Below are positions 36,730-48,340 of a stretch of DNA of 64,000 nt, one piece after another; the stretch's first letter is position 1; each line of letters begins with the position of its first letter. The DNA is taken from contig NC_059301.1 of the NCBI RefSeq assembly GCF_017591435.1, positions 6,798,560 to 6,862,559 on the forward strand, read 5' to 3'. Source of the stretch: Portunus trituberculatus. Taxonomy: Eukaryota > Arthropoda > Malacostraca > Decapoda > Portunidae. The notes beneath the pieces were generated by a model, which saw only the letters and a list, made by a program, of their open reading frames with translations, did not search any database and was not told the DNA's origin. Position numbers and translations under genes: made by a program.

Positions 36730-37613
36730 AAAAAAGCTTGCTAACTATTTTCAGCCAAAAATTTATTCTTGTATTACTATAGCTATTAACATTAAAAGAA
36801 ATTATATAACATTTTGATACATATATTTGGGAACTATAAACGTTGTTATATCTAAAACAGTTAATCTATATATATACACACCATACTCAAACTACTACAA
36901 AGACTGATGAATAACAGTGGACATGAATCAGTGTTAGGTGGAGTTGCCCAGTGTGCATTAGAAGCATTGGAGTGTGGTCAGATGGAAGGTTGGAAACGTG
37001 TGAATTGAATGTGAGATGTCCATATCATTAAGTTTTTTGTTTTATCATGACTATTTTCAAATGCTCCAGACTCCAGAGATTATCATTTGTGTTCTCATAG
37101 GTGGTTTTCACTTCTGGTGTTCTAGACGTAATGAAAAACCACTAGATTCATAAACTAACAACTGAAAACCTGAACAACTTTCACTAAAGCCTGTTCAAAG
37201 TAGCAGACATGAAGCCAAAATGGTTACAGAATACTATGAAAAGTTCTTTATGTGATGGCAAACATTAGATGCCTTGGGGCTAAAGAACGTATCTATGGTG
37301 GTGTGAATCTGTATATGTACACTACCACTAAAAAAAAGATTATGAAAGGGAAAGGAAGAGAAAGTCAGCAAAAAAGATAGGATTTACAGAATAGATGTAG
37401 TGAATAGATTAATTTAGGTGTTTTATACATGGCATCCCATGAGTTAAGATACATACTCTATGCACACAATCTTATGCTGTGTCTTGCTTTATTTTGTGAG
37501 AAATCATTGAAGAAGTTTTATTTATCATGTTTTACTCCTTGTTGGTGGGCCCCTGCCATCCCCCTCCCTCCTCTTCAGCATGTCATGTACTCAAGTGGTG
37601 GTGCACAGCATTA
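36730..37613. other. Unassigned intergenic DNA
   Basis: AT-rich. No coding frame or recognisable repeat seen. Confidence 0.5.
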
Positions 37614-37912
37614 GGCCAGGAACACTCAAGCAACTTTGTGACGCCATGTCACGGCAGAGATGTAGCTCTCCATGACTTTGCATTGTTTAGAAACTGCCCC
37701 ACACACACAAGCATCTATGGTCAGCAACTATGGCGAGCTATCACTAATCCCTGCCACAGAGTGGCGCGGCTGTGTCAGGACCTGTGCACACAAGTGACTG
37801 TGGCTGAGTTACGGGCAGTTAATCACATACCAAATGTGGCGCCACAACATAGCGCCAGTCACTAAACCCTATCACAACGTGGTGCTACAAAGTCGCTTGT
37901 GTGTTCCCGGCC
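37614..37912. mobile_element. PIF/Harbinger-like MITE
   Basis: Terminal inverted repeats are GGCCAGGAACACTCAAGCAA and, from the right end, GGCCGGGAACACACAAGCGA. They are flanked by TTA on both sides (37611-37613 and 37913-37915). The length is 299 bp, non-coding. The 3-bp TTA duplication and G-rich termini fit PIF/Harbinger. Confidence 0.75.
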
Positions 37913-37915
37913 TTA

Positions 37916-39022
37916 AGTAACACTAATTATTGTGTGTAATATATGCAGTCAAAGCCTTAAAGGAAACCATTAATAAATAACAAATCAGTGCTTTTGTTAT
38001 GTAGGTGATATATGAATTAAAGTTCAGTGATAACCATAATAGTAATGTGTATAATATTTAAAAGAGGTAAAGTATATGAGATTACCTTCTCAAACTTTTC
38101 TTGGAGATAATTACACAAAAGTAATTCATCCTTAAAGGTAAGAAGTAACTGGAGATGTAATGAAATGTTTCAAAATAACATGTAATTTCTACTATATATC
38201 ATAAGAGATTCATAAAAAAAATCATATATTGTATATCAAGATGCCACAACCTTATCTTTGAAAGTGTGTTATGATTTTTCATAAAGTCTGTGCTTGTGAA
38301 TCAATACCTCTATCAATGTTTCCTTCAAAATAGTATCTCAGAAACCAAGAAATGTGAAATGTAGATTTAAAGGTTTGGCTACTTTCTCATTTAGTATCTG
38401 CAGCCATTATCTTATCATCTAATCTAGTTAATTTGGCTTTCTAGTTAATCTTTTTATCAAATATCTATGTACTGTTGCCAGGTCACACTTTTCAGTAGCC
38501 TGACATCATACCATTGTTTTGCTAAACATATAAATGTTCAATGATTAGACTCATGTCTTTAGGTGTGGGGCTTGTTGAAGAAATCTATATTTTTATTATT
38601 TCTGTCTCCACCTAAGGAGAGCATTACAGTATTTCCATACCACACAAATATCTCTGGAGAAACATGCAAATGACAGCCAATCTCAGAAACAGGCTTTGGT
38701 CTGAGTGTAAACATTTGTAACTGACTATAAAAAATAAAAGTACTAGCATGTTCAAAGACCAAAATATACTTGAAAAACAAGTACTTGAAAGTAATTTTTA
38801 AAATACACTACAAAAATAACCATCTTAAAAGTAATGTTTAAGAAATAAAAAATCAGCAACAGTTTTAATCGACAGAACAGATTATACTCAAGGAAATATG
38901 ATATAAAATACCATTTTATTTTTTTATTTTTTGCACTGGAGGAATGGGTCTTTATTGCAACCTGTTGTTATGTAAGTACTTGAGAACACTGTCAAGTAGA
39001 GTATCATATAATTAAGTTTTAA
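37916..39022. other. Unassigned intergenic DNA
   Basis: AT-rich DNA. Nothing assigned. Confidence 0.5.
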
Positions 39023-39945
39023 GTACCCCAAAAAAACAGAACCCATAAATTTTTTTATTACTTCTACAAAAATAAAGCAAAATAATTCTAATTTTGTACA
39101 CTCGAACTTCTGTCTGTGTATGATTATGCCCAAAAGTTTCAGTAATCTAGGATGCCTTGCACAAAAGTTATGGTCTCTCCAGAATATGTTCCAAATGACC
39201 TCCTTGGCGTTGGAGACAGACTAGCAACCGTTGTGCAAAATTGTCAATCACTTGCATGCACTCCTCTCTGGGGATTTCCCCAGAGAGGTTCTGTTTTTTT
39301 TGGGTCACCCAAACATGGCATAATCAGTCCGTATTGGTTTGAAGATGAAAATGAGAGAGCTCAAACAGTGAATAAGGAACGTTATGTGGCAGTGCTGAGG
39401 AAGTTCTGGGCATCACTCGGACGTCGCAGAGGGACTGATTGAGATGACCAGTGGTTCCAGCAAGATGGGGCGACCCCCCATACATCAAATCACACTCTTG
39501 ACTGGCTGAGAGAGCGATTTCAGGAAAGGCTGATCAGCAGGAAGTGTGACGTCGAGTGGGCACCTCATTCACCGGACTTGAAACCCCCTGATTTTTATCT
39601 GTGGGGATATCTGAAGGACCATGTGTATCAGAACAATCCTCAAACAATTGGTGAGCTCAAGGCTGCAATTGCAGCATAAATCAGGGAAATCCCCAGAGAG
39701 GAGTGCATGCGAGTAATTGACAATTTTGCACAACGGTTGCTAGTCTGTCTCCAACGCCAAGGAGGTCATTTGGAACATATTCTGGAGAGACCATAACTTT
39801 TGTGCAAAGCATCCTAGATTACTGAAACTTTTGGGCATAATCATACACAGACAGAAGTTCAAGTGTACAAAACTAGAATTATTTTGTTTTATTTTTGTAG
39901 AAGTAGTAAAAAAATTTATGGGTTCTGTTTTTGGGGTCACCCTGT
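39023..39945 (+). mobile_element. Tc1/mariner-superfamily foldback element
   Basis: The plus strand encodes part of a transposase: YWFEDENERAQTVNKERYVA, FQQDGATPHTSN, WAPHSPDLKPPDFYLWGYLK. The FQQDGA Asp and the SPDL...DFYLWG block are typical DDE/D motifs. Stops occur at about 39441 and 39680. The left arm (39023-39285) is a nearly perfect inverted copy of the right arm (39680-39945), which includes the transposase C-terminal coding sequence. The N-terminal half of the gene is missing. The right end reads GGGGTCACCCTGTA; the matching left end is damaged. Confidence 0.85.
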
Positions 39946-40431
39946 AAATCTTCTGTACCTGTACTTATAGCATCAGTATTCTGGTTGCCTCCATGTGTCT
40001 TAACATTAGCCTGCTCAGGATTATCATAAGTATTAACAAATTAAGTAATGAACAACACATCTGGAACTGAGTGAGTTAGTGTCAAGCTCTGAGACCAAAA
40101 GCATGGTGCTAACACTGATGTCTTAACAGCAACATGCTAGGAGTGTAATGCACGCAGTGGTTCAACTTGTGCAACGGGGGGATTAGGATATCATGGCTAT
40201 ATTAAACAGATAAATAAATCTGGTATATCCTTTGTAGATTCTTTATAAAGGCTACAGCTGAACAAGTTTCTGAAATTCTACAAATAAGATCTGTTATTTT
40301 GCCAAAATTTTTTTATCCTAAGAGAAAGATGCAAGTCAAGGCTTCTTCTAATTGTATGTAAATTGTAAAAGAAATCAGCCAGGAGCTTTTCCTTGTTAAA
40401 TTGGGATAAAGATCTGATTTATACAAATTAC
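39946..40431. other. Unassigned intergenic DNA
   Basis: No feature seen. Confidence 0.5.
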
Positions 40432-40856
40432 CAGAGCTGGGGGTTGAGGCACTGAGTTGCAACTTTATGACTTTGCCACACATTGAATTTCAAAGCCGGA
40501 CTAAGCAAAGTCACACCGCCAATTTTCCGTTTTCGCTTTATGATAAATAAAATTCTTCACATTATATGAGACTGACATTATGTGAAACTACCAGAGGAGG
40601 ACAATGACATGTAGATATTACTTTAAGCTGTGTCTTAACTAAAAAATGTGTTTCTCTTCCTTATAAAAGCATGTTTCTTTTATTATGCTAAAGTTTACTT
40701 TGTAATTTAGCAGAGAGAAAAGTTGCAGTCGCCAAGTCACAAGACACACTGCGAGTGCCAAACAAGAGTTACAAAGTTGTAGTCGTATCAGATCCAGCGG
40801 CAAAGTTACAAAGTCAAAGTCACACCTGAAAGAAAATTAAGTTGCGCCCAGCTCTG
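40432..40856. mobile_element. hAT-like MITE
   Basis: Termini CAGAGCTGGGGG and, from the right, CAGAGCTGGGCG are inverted repeats (first 10 bases identical). They are flanked by CAAATTAC (40424-40431) and TAAATTAC (40857-40864), an 8-bp duplication with one mismatch. It is 425 bp, non-coding. Confidence 0.8.
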
Positions 40857-40864
40857 TAAATTAC

Positions 40865-43373
40865 TACCAGTTTTCCAATTGTGCCCATACAGGAAAATTA
40901 TGGTCAATTACCAAAGGTGTTATTCAAATTAATAGTTAGTTATCTGAGCCCTTTGCTTGGATACTTGAAATCAATAAAAGAAAACCAGTCACAATCTCAA
41001 ATATGAACCAATATAAGCTGAAATGAAGAGAACAAAAAACAATATCAGATCAAAAATACTATTGGCATTACATCAGAAAAAAAAAAAAAAGTAATTTACC
41101 TACTAACATTGAGACTGCTTAAGTCCCACCTAATTCTTCACAAATAAAAATGAATAAATAGATCAATCATCTAGTTCTCATTTCAGAAACAGAATTTTGA
41201 AGCCTCTGCATTTCTTTTCATGTGAATTTAACATGTTTCTGTACAGCAACTGTTGTAGGACAGTTTATCCACATTGTTTGGAATAAGTAACCTAGGCAGC
41301 ACTCTCTCTGTTGAGGCTTGATGGTGAAGTAAATAATTAGGTGAAAGGTAGATCAGTTTGAAGAGAAGTTAAGAATTTCCTGGATATCATTTAGTAATAT
41401 GCACCTATATAAAGTTGTGAGGTGTGGACAGCAAAAGGTGATTCGTAAAAGAATAGGGAAGTATGTATATAATATATCTTTCTTGAGAATAATACGTAGT
41501 TGGCTCAGAAAGACTGGAATGCTGTAGAATAAATGGGCACTGAGGAACTGGCAAATTCTGAGAGTACCACCTAAGAAATTTTACTTCACAAATATACAAT
41601 ATACTATAATATTGTTACTGTAACATATGAATATAAAAGCTAAAGATAAGGCAGGAAATATTCAAATTCCAAATGAATTAATGTATCAAAATATCAAAAT
41701 TTCTTTTGAATTCAGTATGCAACTTCTTGCCAAGCACTAGCTGCTAAAAACAAACAATCAGCAGCCTATAAGGGTACAACACATTCTGCTGCTAGTCACT
41801 ATGAAGAACTCAGCTAGACTTGTGTGGTGTAAAGGGTGAAACCCATCCATGTGCCTCACCAAGGAAATACATCATACAACTTCCTAGCATTGGGAATTCA
41901 AAGCTTATTTTGTGTAGAGTAGTGGAGCTAGTCAAGTTGCCTCCATCACCTTTAGGTGATTTCATCACTTCAGATTGAGAGAGAGAGAAAAAAATAAATA
42001 AATAAATAAATATAAAAAAGATGTATTTAAACCAGTTAAAGTAGACATCACAGGTAAAGGAAGGATGTTCCTCCTCTAAAGTGGGAAATAAGTGAACTGA
42101 ATTATTTGAGAGCAAGAGAAGAAGGATACTGAATATGAGAGAAATGAGAAGTACAAGAAGACTAGAACAAAATGATGACTCCCCTATTAAGGCTATCCCT
42201 TTTAGTTCTTAGGGAATATGTCAAAGATGTTTTGATGTAGAATACAAATGAAAGGAAATATCTACTTCTTAGGCACAAGAGAGAAAAAGTGTTGCGGCAT
42301 GACAGGAGCTAAACGAAGGCAGATTACATAGTGTGAGGAAAACAGGGTGCTGAGAGGACTTCCCATGAGAAACTAAGGTGATAATTATTTCAATCTTGTA
42401 TAAGAAAATTTTCAATTAACTTAATTTTTTTCAGTATATAGAGTGGAGGGATGTAAACATTACAAATAAGTTGTTGAAAGACAAAAATCAATGTATAAAA
42501 GAAATTAAATAAAAGAAAATCAATGTATAAAAGAAATTAAATAAAACAAAATCAATGTTTAAAAGAATCTAAAAACCAATTCAAACTTTTAGTAGACAGC
42601 TTTCAAGTTTTATATGCAAATCGTTTATGATACAAAATTAATCCTGCTACATATGAATTCTCAGAACATCACTAAGGTTTGTCCTTGTTTTGTCTATGTG
42701 ATAATTCCAACATACTTATTTCTAATACTCTACAAATCTGAACCTCATGAAATAGCAGTAAATGCTGCACACCAGCCTTAGAGCTGGGTATGTAGAACTA
42801 ATTTATGTGGCAGTCTCAGCCATGTCACCCACTCTCTATTATTCATTAATGATCATCTAATGTAAACCTTTACAAAACTAAACAAAATTAAATATTATAG
42901 GTAAAACTGAAAGAGTTTCATGCAGTGTCATCTTGATTTCCTAGTGCAGTAATTTACAAATAAAAAATACATAGTGTATGATCTACATGATATAATTTCA
43001 GCAAACATTCCACCTATCTTTTACTTTCTAATGCTGCCCTCAATCCTCATGAGAATTACTAATCTAATAATAACAGGACAGGGTCTACCATTCCTGGAGT
43101 GCTTCTGTATTCATATTATGGTTACTGTAGTTGAAAGCAACATTACAGTGTCATATACTGTATTCTAGGATGCATGCAAAACTACAATAATTACATCCTG
43201 CTGAAACTTCCAAATGTTGAATGAATGATCTTTCCTTCTCTAGGAACTGAAAAGTTATGGTATGTGTAAGGTGAGGCAGTTCCAAAAAAACTGTTCCAAA
43301 GTTCCTTTGTTATGATAATTCTTCATATGACTATCGTTCTTAAAATACTGATACAATATATATTAAATATGTA
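40865..43373. other. Unassigned intergenic DNA
   Basis: AT-rich. A three-unit tandem repeat of about 32 bp (AAAATCAATGTATAAAAGAA type) lies at 42486-42570. No supported gene. Confidence 0.5.
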
Positions 43374-44148
43374 CAGTGAAACCTCAGCTCACGACCATAA
43401 TTCGTTCCTAAATCCTGTTCGTCACCCGATTTGTTCGTCCCCTGAATAAATTTTTCCCATAAGAATGTATTGAAATACCATTAATCCGTTCCAGACCAAA
43501 AAAAATCATACTTTTGTCCATAACACCCATTCAAAATAGACCTTTAATGTATGCATGACATGAACGAAATAATTATAAAAAGCCTAAATTGTTTTACTTA
43601 CCTAAATGCTATCAAAATGATAATAAAATTAATAAAAAAGAAAAGGTTATTTACTTGAGGGACTGGACGTTGATGGCATGATGGAATGGAGGAGAGGAGG
43701 ATGGGGAGGAAGACAGACAAGATCCGAGAAGACAGTCATGAGAGAGGACTTTGGATGTGCACAGCGTGCCAGAGCTACAAAACAGGTGTGTAGCGTCACA
43801 AGTCGGTGCCACTATGTGGGGCCCCGATATAGCAGCGAGGATAACGCTGAGGAAGCTACAGTAGAGCGCGCCGGTAACATCACCATGCCCAGGAAAAACA
43901 GGAGAAAATTGTGGTGGCACAGAGATTATGTTATGTAATATTTTTCGTATGTTCCTGTTTCTATTTTCTTTTGTGCTTATATTTTGTTTTGTTGTTGTGT
44001 GATAGCTGGGTTGGCCATCACACAAATAGCTCGCCTGCCAGCAAGCCGTTTAACCGCGTTCGTCCCCTGGGTTGATATATTGACAAATTTCTTGGTCGTC
44101 TCCCGAATTGTTCGTCCTTAGAGACGTTCGTCAAGCGAGGTTTTACTG
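43374..44148. mobile_element. Tigger-like MITE, family Z
   Basis: Terminal inverted repeats are CAGTGAAACCTCAGCTCACG and, from the right end, CAGTAAAACCTCGCTTGACG. TA lies on both sides (43372-43373 and 44149-44150). Multiple TTCGTCC-like motifs lie near the ends, in inverted orientation. It is 775 bp with no transposase domain recognised. A frame at 43678-43938 is unassigned. Confidence 0.82.
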
Positions 44149-44364
44149 TATACTCTAGACTGATGTAATGACAGGACAATCAAGGCTGAGTACAATTTAC
44201 TCTGGTGTTAGACCAGCAGATATCAGACTAACATTCCAGTGTGAAAATTTCCAACCCAAGACATCACATCACTCATAGGTAATAATAATTCATTTTGCCT
44301 TCAGATCAATTTTTCAATGTTTCCATAAACCTTCAGTACAAGATATGACACTGGTGGATGGTGG

Positions 44365-46650
44365 TGAAAGGTGAAAACCTCAAATACAATTTTTTATTTA
44401 ACCTATGGTAGATAAAATAATAAAACAAGAAAAAAAAGGGAGTCTCAGAGAGAAGATAGCAGAACACTCATACCTCAGCACTATGGACTAAAATGGGGGA
44501 ACATTGGTCCAATGAAACTAACTGTCCATAGGTACCAACACTAAGGTTAGGTATGTTTGGAGAGGTTAAAATCAACTTTTTTCAAACTTTTTTTATAATA
44601 TCAGACATCCCTGCTACTTTTAAATTCACCTTTATTCCATTCTACTTTTCCTTAACACATTATGGTTATAGGAAATTATGTTAATTCAAATACAACAAAA
44701 TAAAAAAAGGGCAAAACCCATGAAGCAATGAGCTAGTTGTGTTGTTACACTGATGTAAAAAAAAAGGTGACTGTCTGCCAAGTAGTGGTCAGTTCTTGAA
44801 GCAGTGGTTTGGGTTCAGTGATGCCACAACTCAGTCCATTGCATGTGGGACAATCAAATTGAGTCAGCTGTTACTGATTCTGTCCACTGTTTCCGAAATC
44901 TGTTAAAGGGAGGTTAATAGTACCGAGGCATGAGTGTACCATATATTTTGGCATATAACATGACAGATGAATCATCCTAAAAAGTCAAAGAAAAGGTGGT
45001 CATTCTATACACCAGATACAAAAACAAATTATCTTAATATTTAGCACAAAATACCATTGTAAATAAACAACAACCATATATTATGACTCTTGAGGAAGTT
45101 AGAAACAGCAAAATAGGAATCTATTTTGGGAAAATGTGCCAAAATGTATTCCCAATGAAAAGTATGTAAACAAAACTTAATGTAGTACAACTACAACTCT
45201 CTGCTGACATAGTATATAAATGTATAAAGCACAAGGCTATGAAAATATTCTCCAGTTTTTCCCAAAGCAGAAGTTGGAGCTGCAGTATATAAAGGTTTTC
45301 AAAGCCTGGAACTCCAAGCAAAATGGCAAATGGAAACAAACTGGGGAGAATATGAATCTCTCCAGTTTGCAATACTGCATGGAGATGAAGCTCATATATT
45401 GAGAAAAGCTTTAAGTATGTAAGGGCATCTAATTAAAAGAACCAAGATATACGAGATTACTGCTAACAGCCTGACACACACTGGCAACACAAGGCAAGGG
45501 TTTGTTTAAGGAAGGTTCACAAGTGTCAATGTGCAAGTGAAATTGCAAGTTGATAGAGTTTTCGACTGAATATCGGAAAAACCAGTTGCAAAACAACTGG
45601 TCTTGTTCAGTCAATTTGCAACTTTGTTTATGTTGAGATGTCACAGAGAAAGGTTTGAAAATGTGGTGTCCAGATCATATGTAGAAAAGATGTTGGAGTT
45701 GGTGAGGGAAAAAGAGCACATCTGGGACCCTAATGATGAATTATAGAGCAAAAAATGGTTATGTAAATCGACGTTCGATGAGATGGCTGCCACTTTCCAA
45801 GAACTGTTTCCCTCTATGCAGGGTATTGTTGGAAGTGAGGATTGAATACTTGTGATGATTTAATTTGATCGTCACTGGAGGAAGACATTTTGTTGGGTAG
45901 CTTTGCCTGTTTGTTTATATTCACTATACTTCCCAGTCACTATGTGTGAACATGTTCCAACTTGAAAGGCTCTGTCAGTACTTCTAGTGACATGCAATTT
46001 CAATTGACATGTGTAAATCCATCTTTATGTTTAGGTTTTTTCACCATCTTTCTCATGAAAATGCACAAAAATACATGGTGGAAATTATATTTTAGGTTCA
46101 GGTGAAAAGCCCAAAATACAGGAATTTCTGAAGCAGAGGACAGAGTATCTATAGCTGCTGACTCAATTTGAATGTCCCACACACAACAGGCGAGTTGTAG
46201 CAATACTGAACCCAAGCCGCCGCTTCAAGAACTGACCGCTACTTGACAGTCACTATTTTACATCAGTATAACAACATTGCTCCATGGGTTTTTCCTTTTT
46301 CTATGTATTGTATTTGAATCTTCATAATTTTCTATAACCATGATGTCTTAAGGAAAAGAAGAAAAGATGAAAAGGATGAATTTAACAGTACATAGCATGA
46401 GTGTCTGAGTTGATAGAAAAAAAATTGAAAAGTAATTGACTTTAGCCACTCCTAACATAACCTAGCCTTAATGTTGGTATTTATGGACAATTGTCTTCAT
46501 TGGACCAATGTTCCCCTGCTTTAGTCCATAGTGCTGAGGTATGAGTGTACTGTTACCTTCTCTCTGAGACTCCCTCTTTTCTTTTTTTGTACTTCAATTC
46601 TATCTATCAGAGATTGAATAGAAGTCTGCTTTAGAGGTCTTCACCTTGCT
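44365..46650. mobile_element. Foldback element with arms of about 550 bp
   Basis: The left arm (about 44365-44925) and right arm (about 46110-46650) are inverted copies. Shared blocks are AGTCTCAGAGAGAAG, CTCATACCTCAGCACTATGG, GGGGAACATTGGTCCAATGA, GTCAGTTCTTGAAGC, and GTGGGACA followed by TCAAATTGAGTCAGC. Each arm contains an inner terminus-like sequence, ACACTCATACCTCAGCAC. The centre (45650-45850) reads KMLELVREKEHIWDPNDE then a stop then SKKWLCKSTFDEMAATFQEL, resembling a decayed MADF/Myb-like domain of a transposon accessory protein. Confidence 0.7.
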
Positions 46651-48290
46651 ACTTAGCTTATCAGTTGACAAATAGCTATACAGATAAACTCCAAATTTAT
46701 GGGGTCTCCCATCAGCTTTGACAACAAAAAATGCTTATATCATAAAATCATTTTCATCTACTCTGTTTCTGTTTATTTAATCTGAGGATTGCAAATCTTC
46801 ATATAGGTAAAATAATCAATTACATGAGTTTTTCCTGATTACCTATTTCTGAAATTACAATTATTTTCTGCCTTGTAGCTACAGAAGATTATGTGACCCT
46901 ATTAGTACTGTAATACATTGAAGGTATCTTATTCATATTACTGGTATGTATAACACCAGCTAACCCATCATCTGCTGTCTGCACTAGATGCTGTAGTACC
47001 ACAGCCTAGACAGCTCCATCAAATCCCAAAAATCTATTTTTCAGTATTTCAATGATGCAAAACACAGATTGCATTGCTGGTTTAAAGTATGAACACACAC
47101 CAGTTTTTCAGTACAGTACTTCTATATATCTACCAACTTTCTTTTCTTTTGTCACAGTCCACCCTGTTCATATCATTACATCTAACATAAAAAATTTTAT
47201 ATCATGTAATTTTTTAGCACAGTATTTAGAATTAACAAGTTGCAATAAACTATGATGGCTGATATTCATATATGTAGATGAAAATAAAGTAAACATAAAA
47301 AAAAAATTGAAATACAATTATATCAGTGATATGTTTATCACTACTAATAAATTAGGTGTGTAAGATTTAAGATAGAAATGAAACCAGGCTCTCTCGCTCA
47401 CCACCTTTCCCTCACTCTGCCAACCATGGCCCAGAAACAAGTAGAAGAGAACACAATGTATATACTGTACTACATATTAACCAAACACAAGAGGCACACA
47501 GTACACCCATCTCTCCCAATCCCTTCCCCCGATATATCTATCGCTGGCCACGTCAGCAGCCATACTGCACCGGCCGGCCTCCACTCAATTGTGTTTGGTG
47601 GAACCATAACTTAAACCTGATCTTGTCCCCCCCACGGTGTCCCAGATGTATCCCTCCCAGCCCCACATGCTCTGAATAGAAAGTCCATCCCCCACCCCCA
47701 CCCCCCTTTAGTCCCTCAAGCCATACACAGACCAAAGCACAGGTGACGTGTTCGAAACCTTTCACGTGTCCTCGTATTTATTGCTGGTGTCCATTTAGGC
47801 ATTTACCTTTAATAACAATAAAAAAAAATACGTGTATCTTTATGTTTTCAGTTCGCATCGTATAATGGGCAAAAACGTTGAGATGAAAATGAGAATGCAA
47901 CATCTTGATCATGAAGCTATTTCCACTCGTCTCACAGCTAATACTTCACCAATTCTAAAATGCATGACTTAAAAGAAACATCTGGAAAAGATCAATGTCT
48001 GCGTGATAGTGTCGTTAATAGTCATCATGCAGAGGCCAGAGAGAGTGTCAGTAATGGAGGTAAGTAAAGAGTGACGGCGGGCTTACCAGAGTGACAGCAG
48101 CCCTTCCTTCGTCAGTCGTCTGCAGGTAAACACACAACACGCGCTGGGTCTCGGTCTGGGCTTGGAACACTAATTTATAAGTTTTACGCAGTTCTACTAT
48201 GTATTCAACCTTTATTGTAAATTTTGAATACTAAAATACTATGTGTCATTTCTCTATAGCACTAGTCAAGAAAGTTGTAATAAGAAAGAT
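46651..48290. other. Unassigned intergenic DNA
   Basis: No supported gene. A block at 47835-47945 is weakly similar to 53335-53455. A GT-donor-like GGAG|GTAAGT at about 48060 has no exon to go with it. Confidence 0.5.
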
Positions 48291-48340
48291 GGATCTTGAT
48301 CTTGATTTTGATTTTGACCTTGATTCTACAGGTATCCCAG
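48291..48340 (-). mobile_element. Very short retrotransposon 3' tail (about 50 bp)
   Basis: On the minus strand it ends in a degenerate (ATCAAG)n tail preceded by ACCTGTAGAAT, as in 4535-4556 and 5800-5833. It is the 3' end of the same retrotransposon family, reduced to about 50 bp. Confidence 0.65.

Noticed and set aside
36301..36744. 147-codon Glu/Lys/Arg-rich frame
   Set aside because: It is a polypurine trinucleotide tract read as codons. There is no start context or domain, and the reverse strand is equally open.
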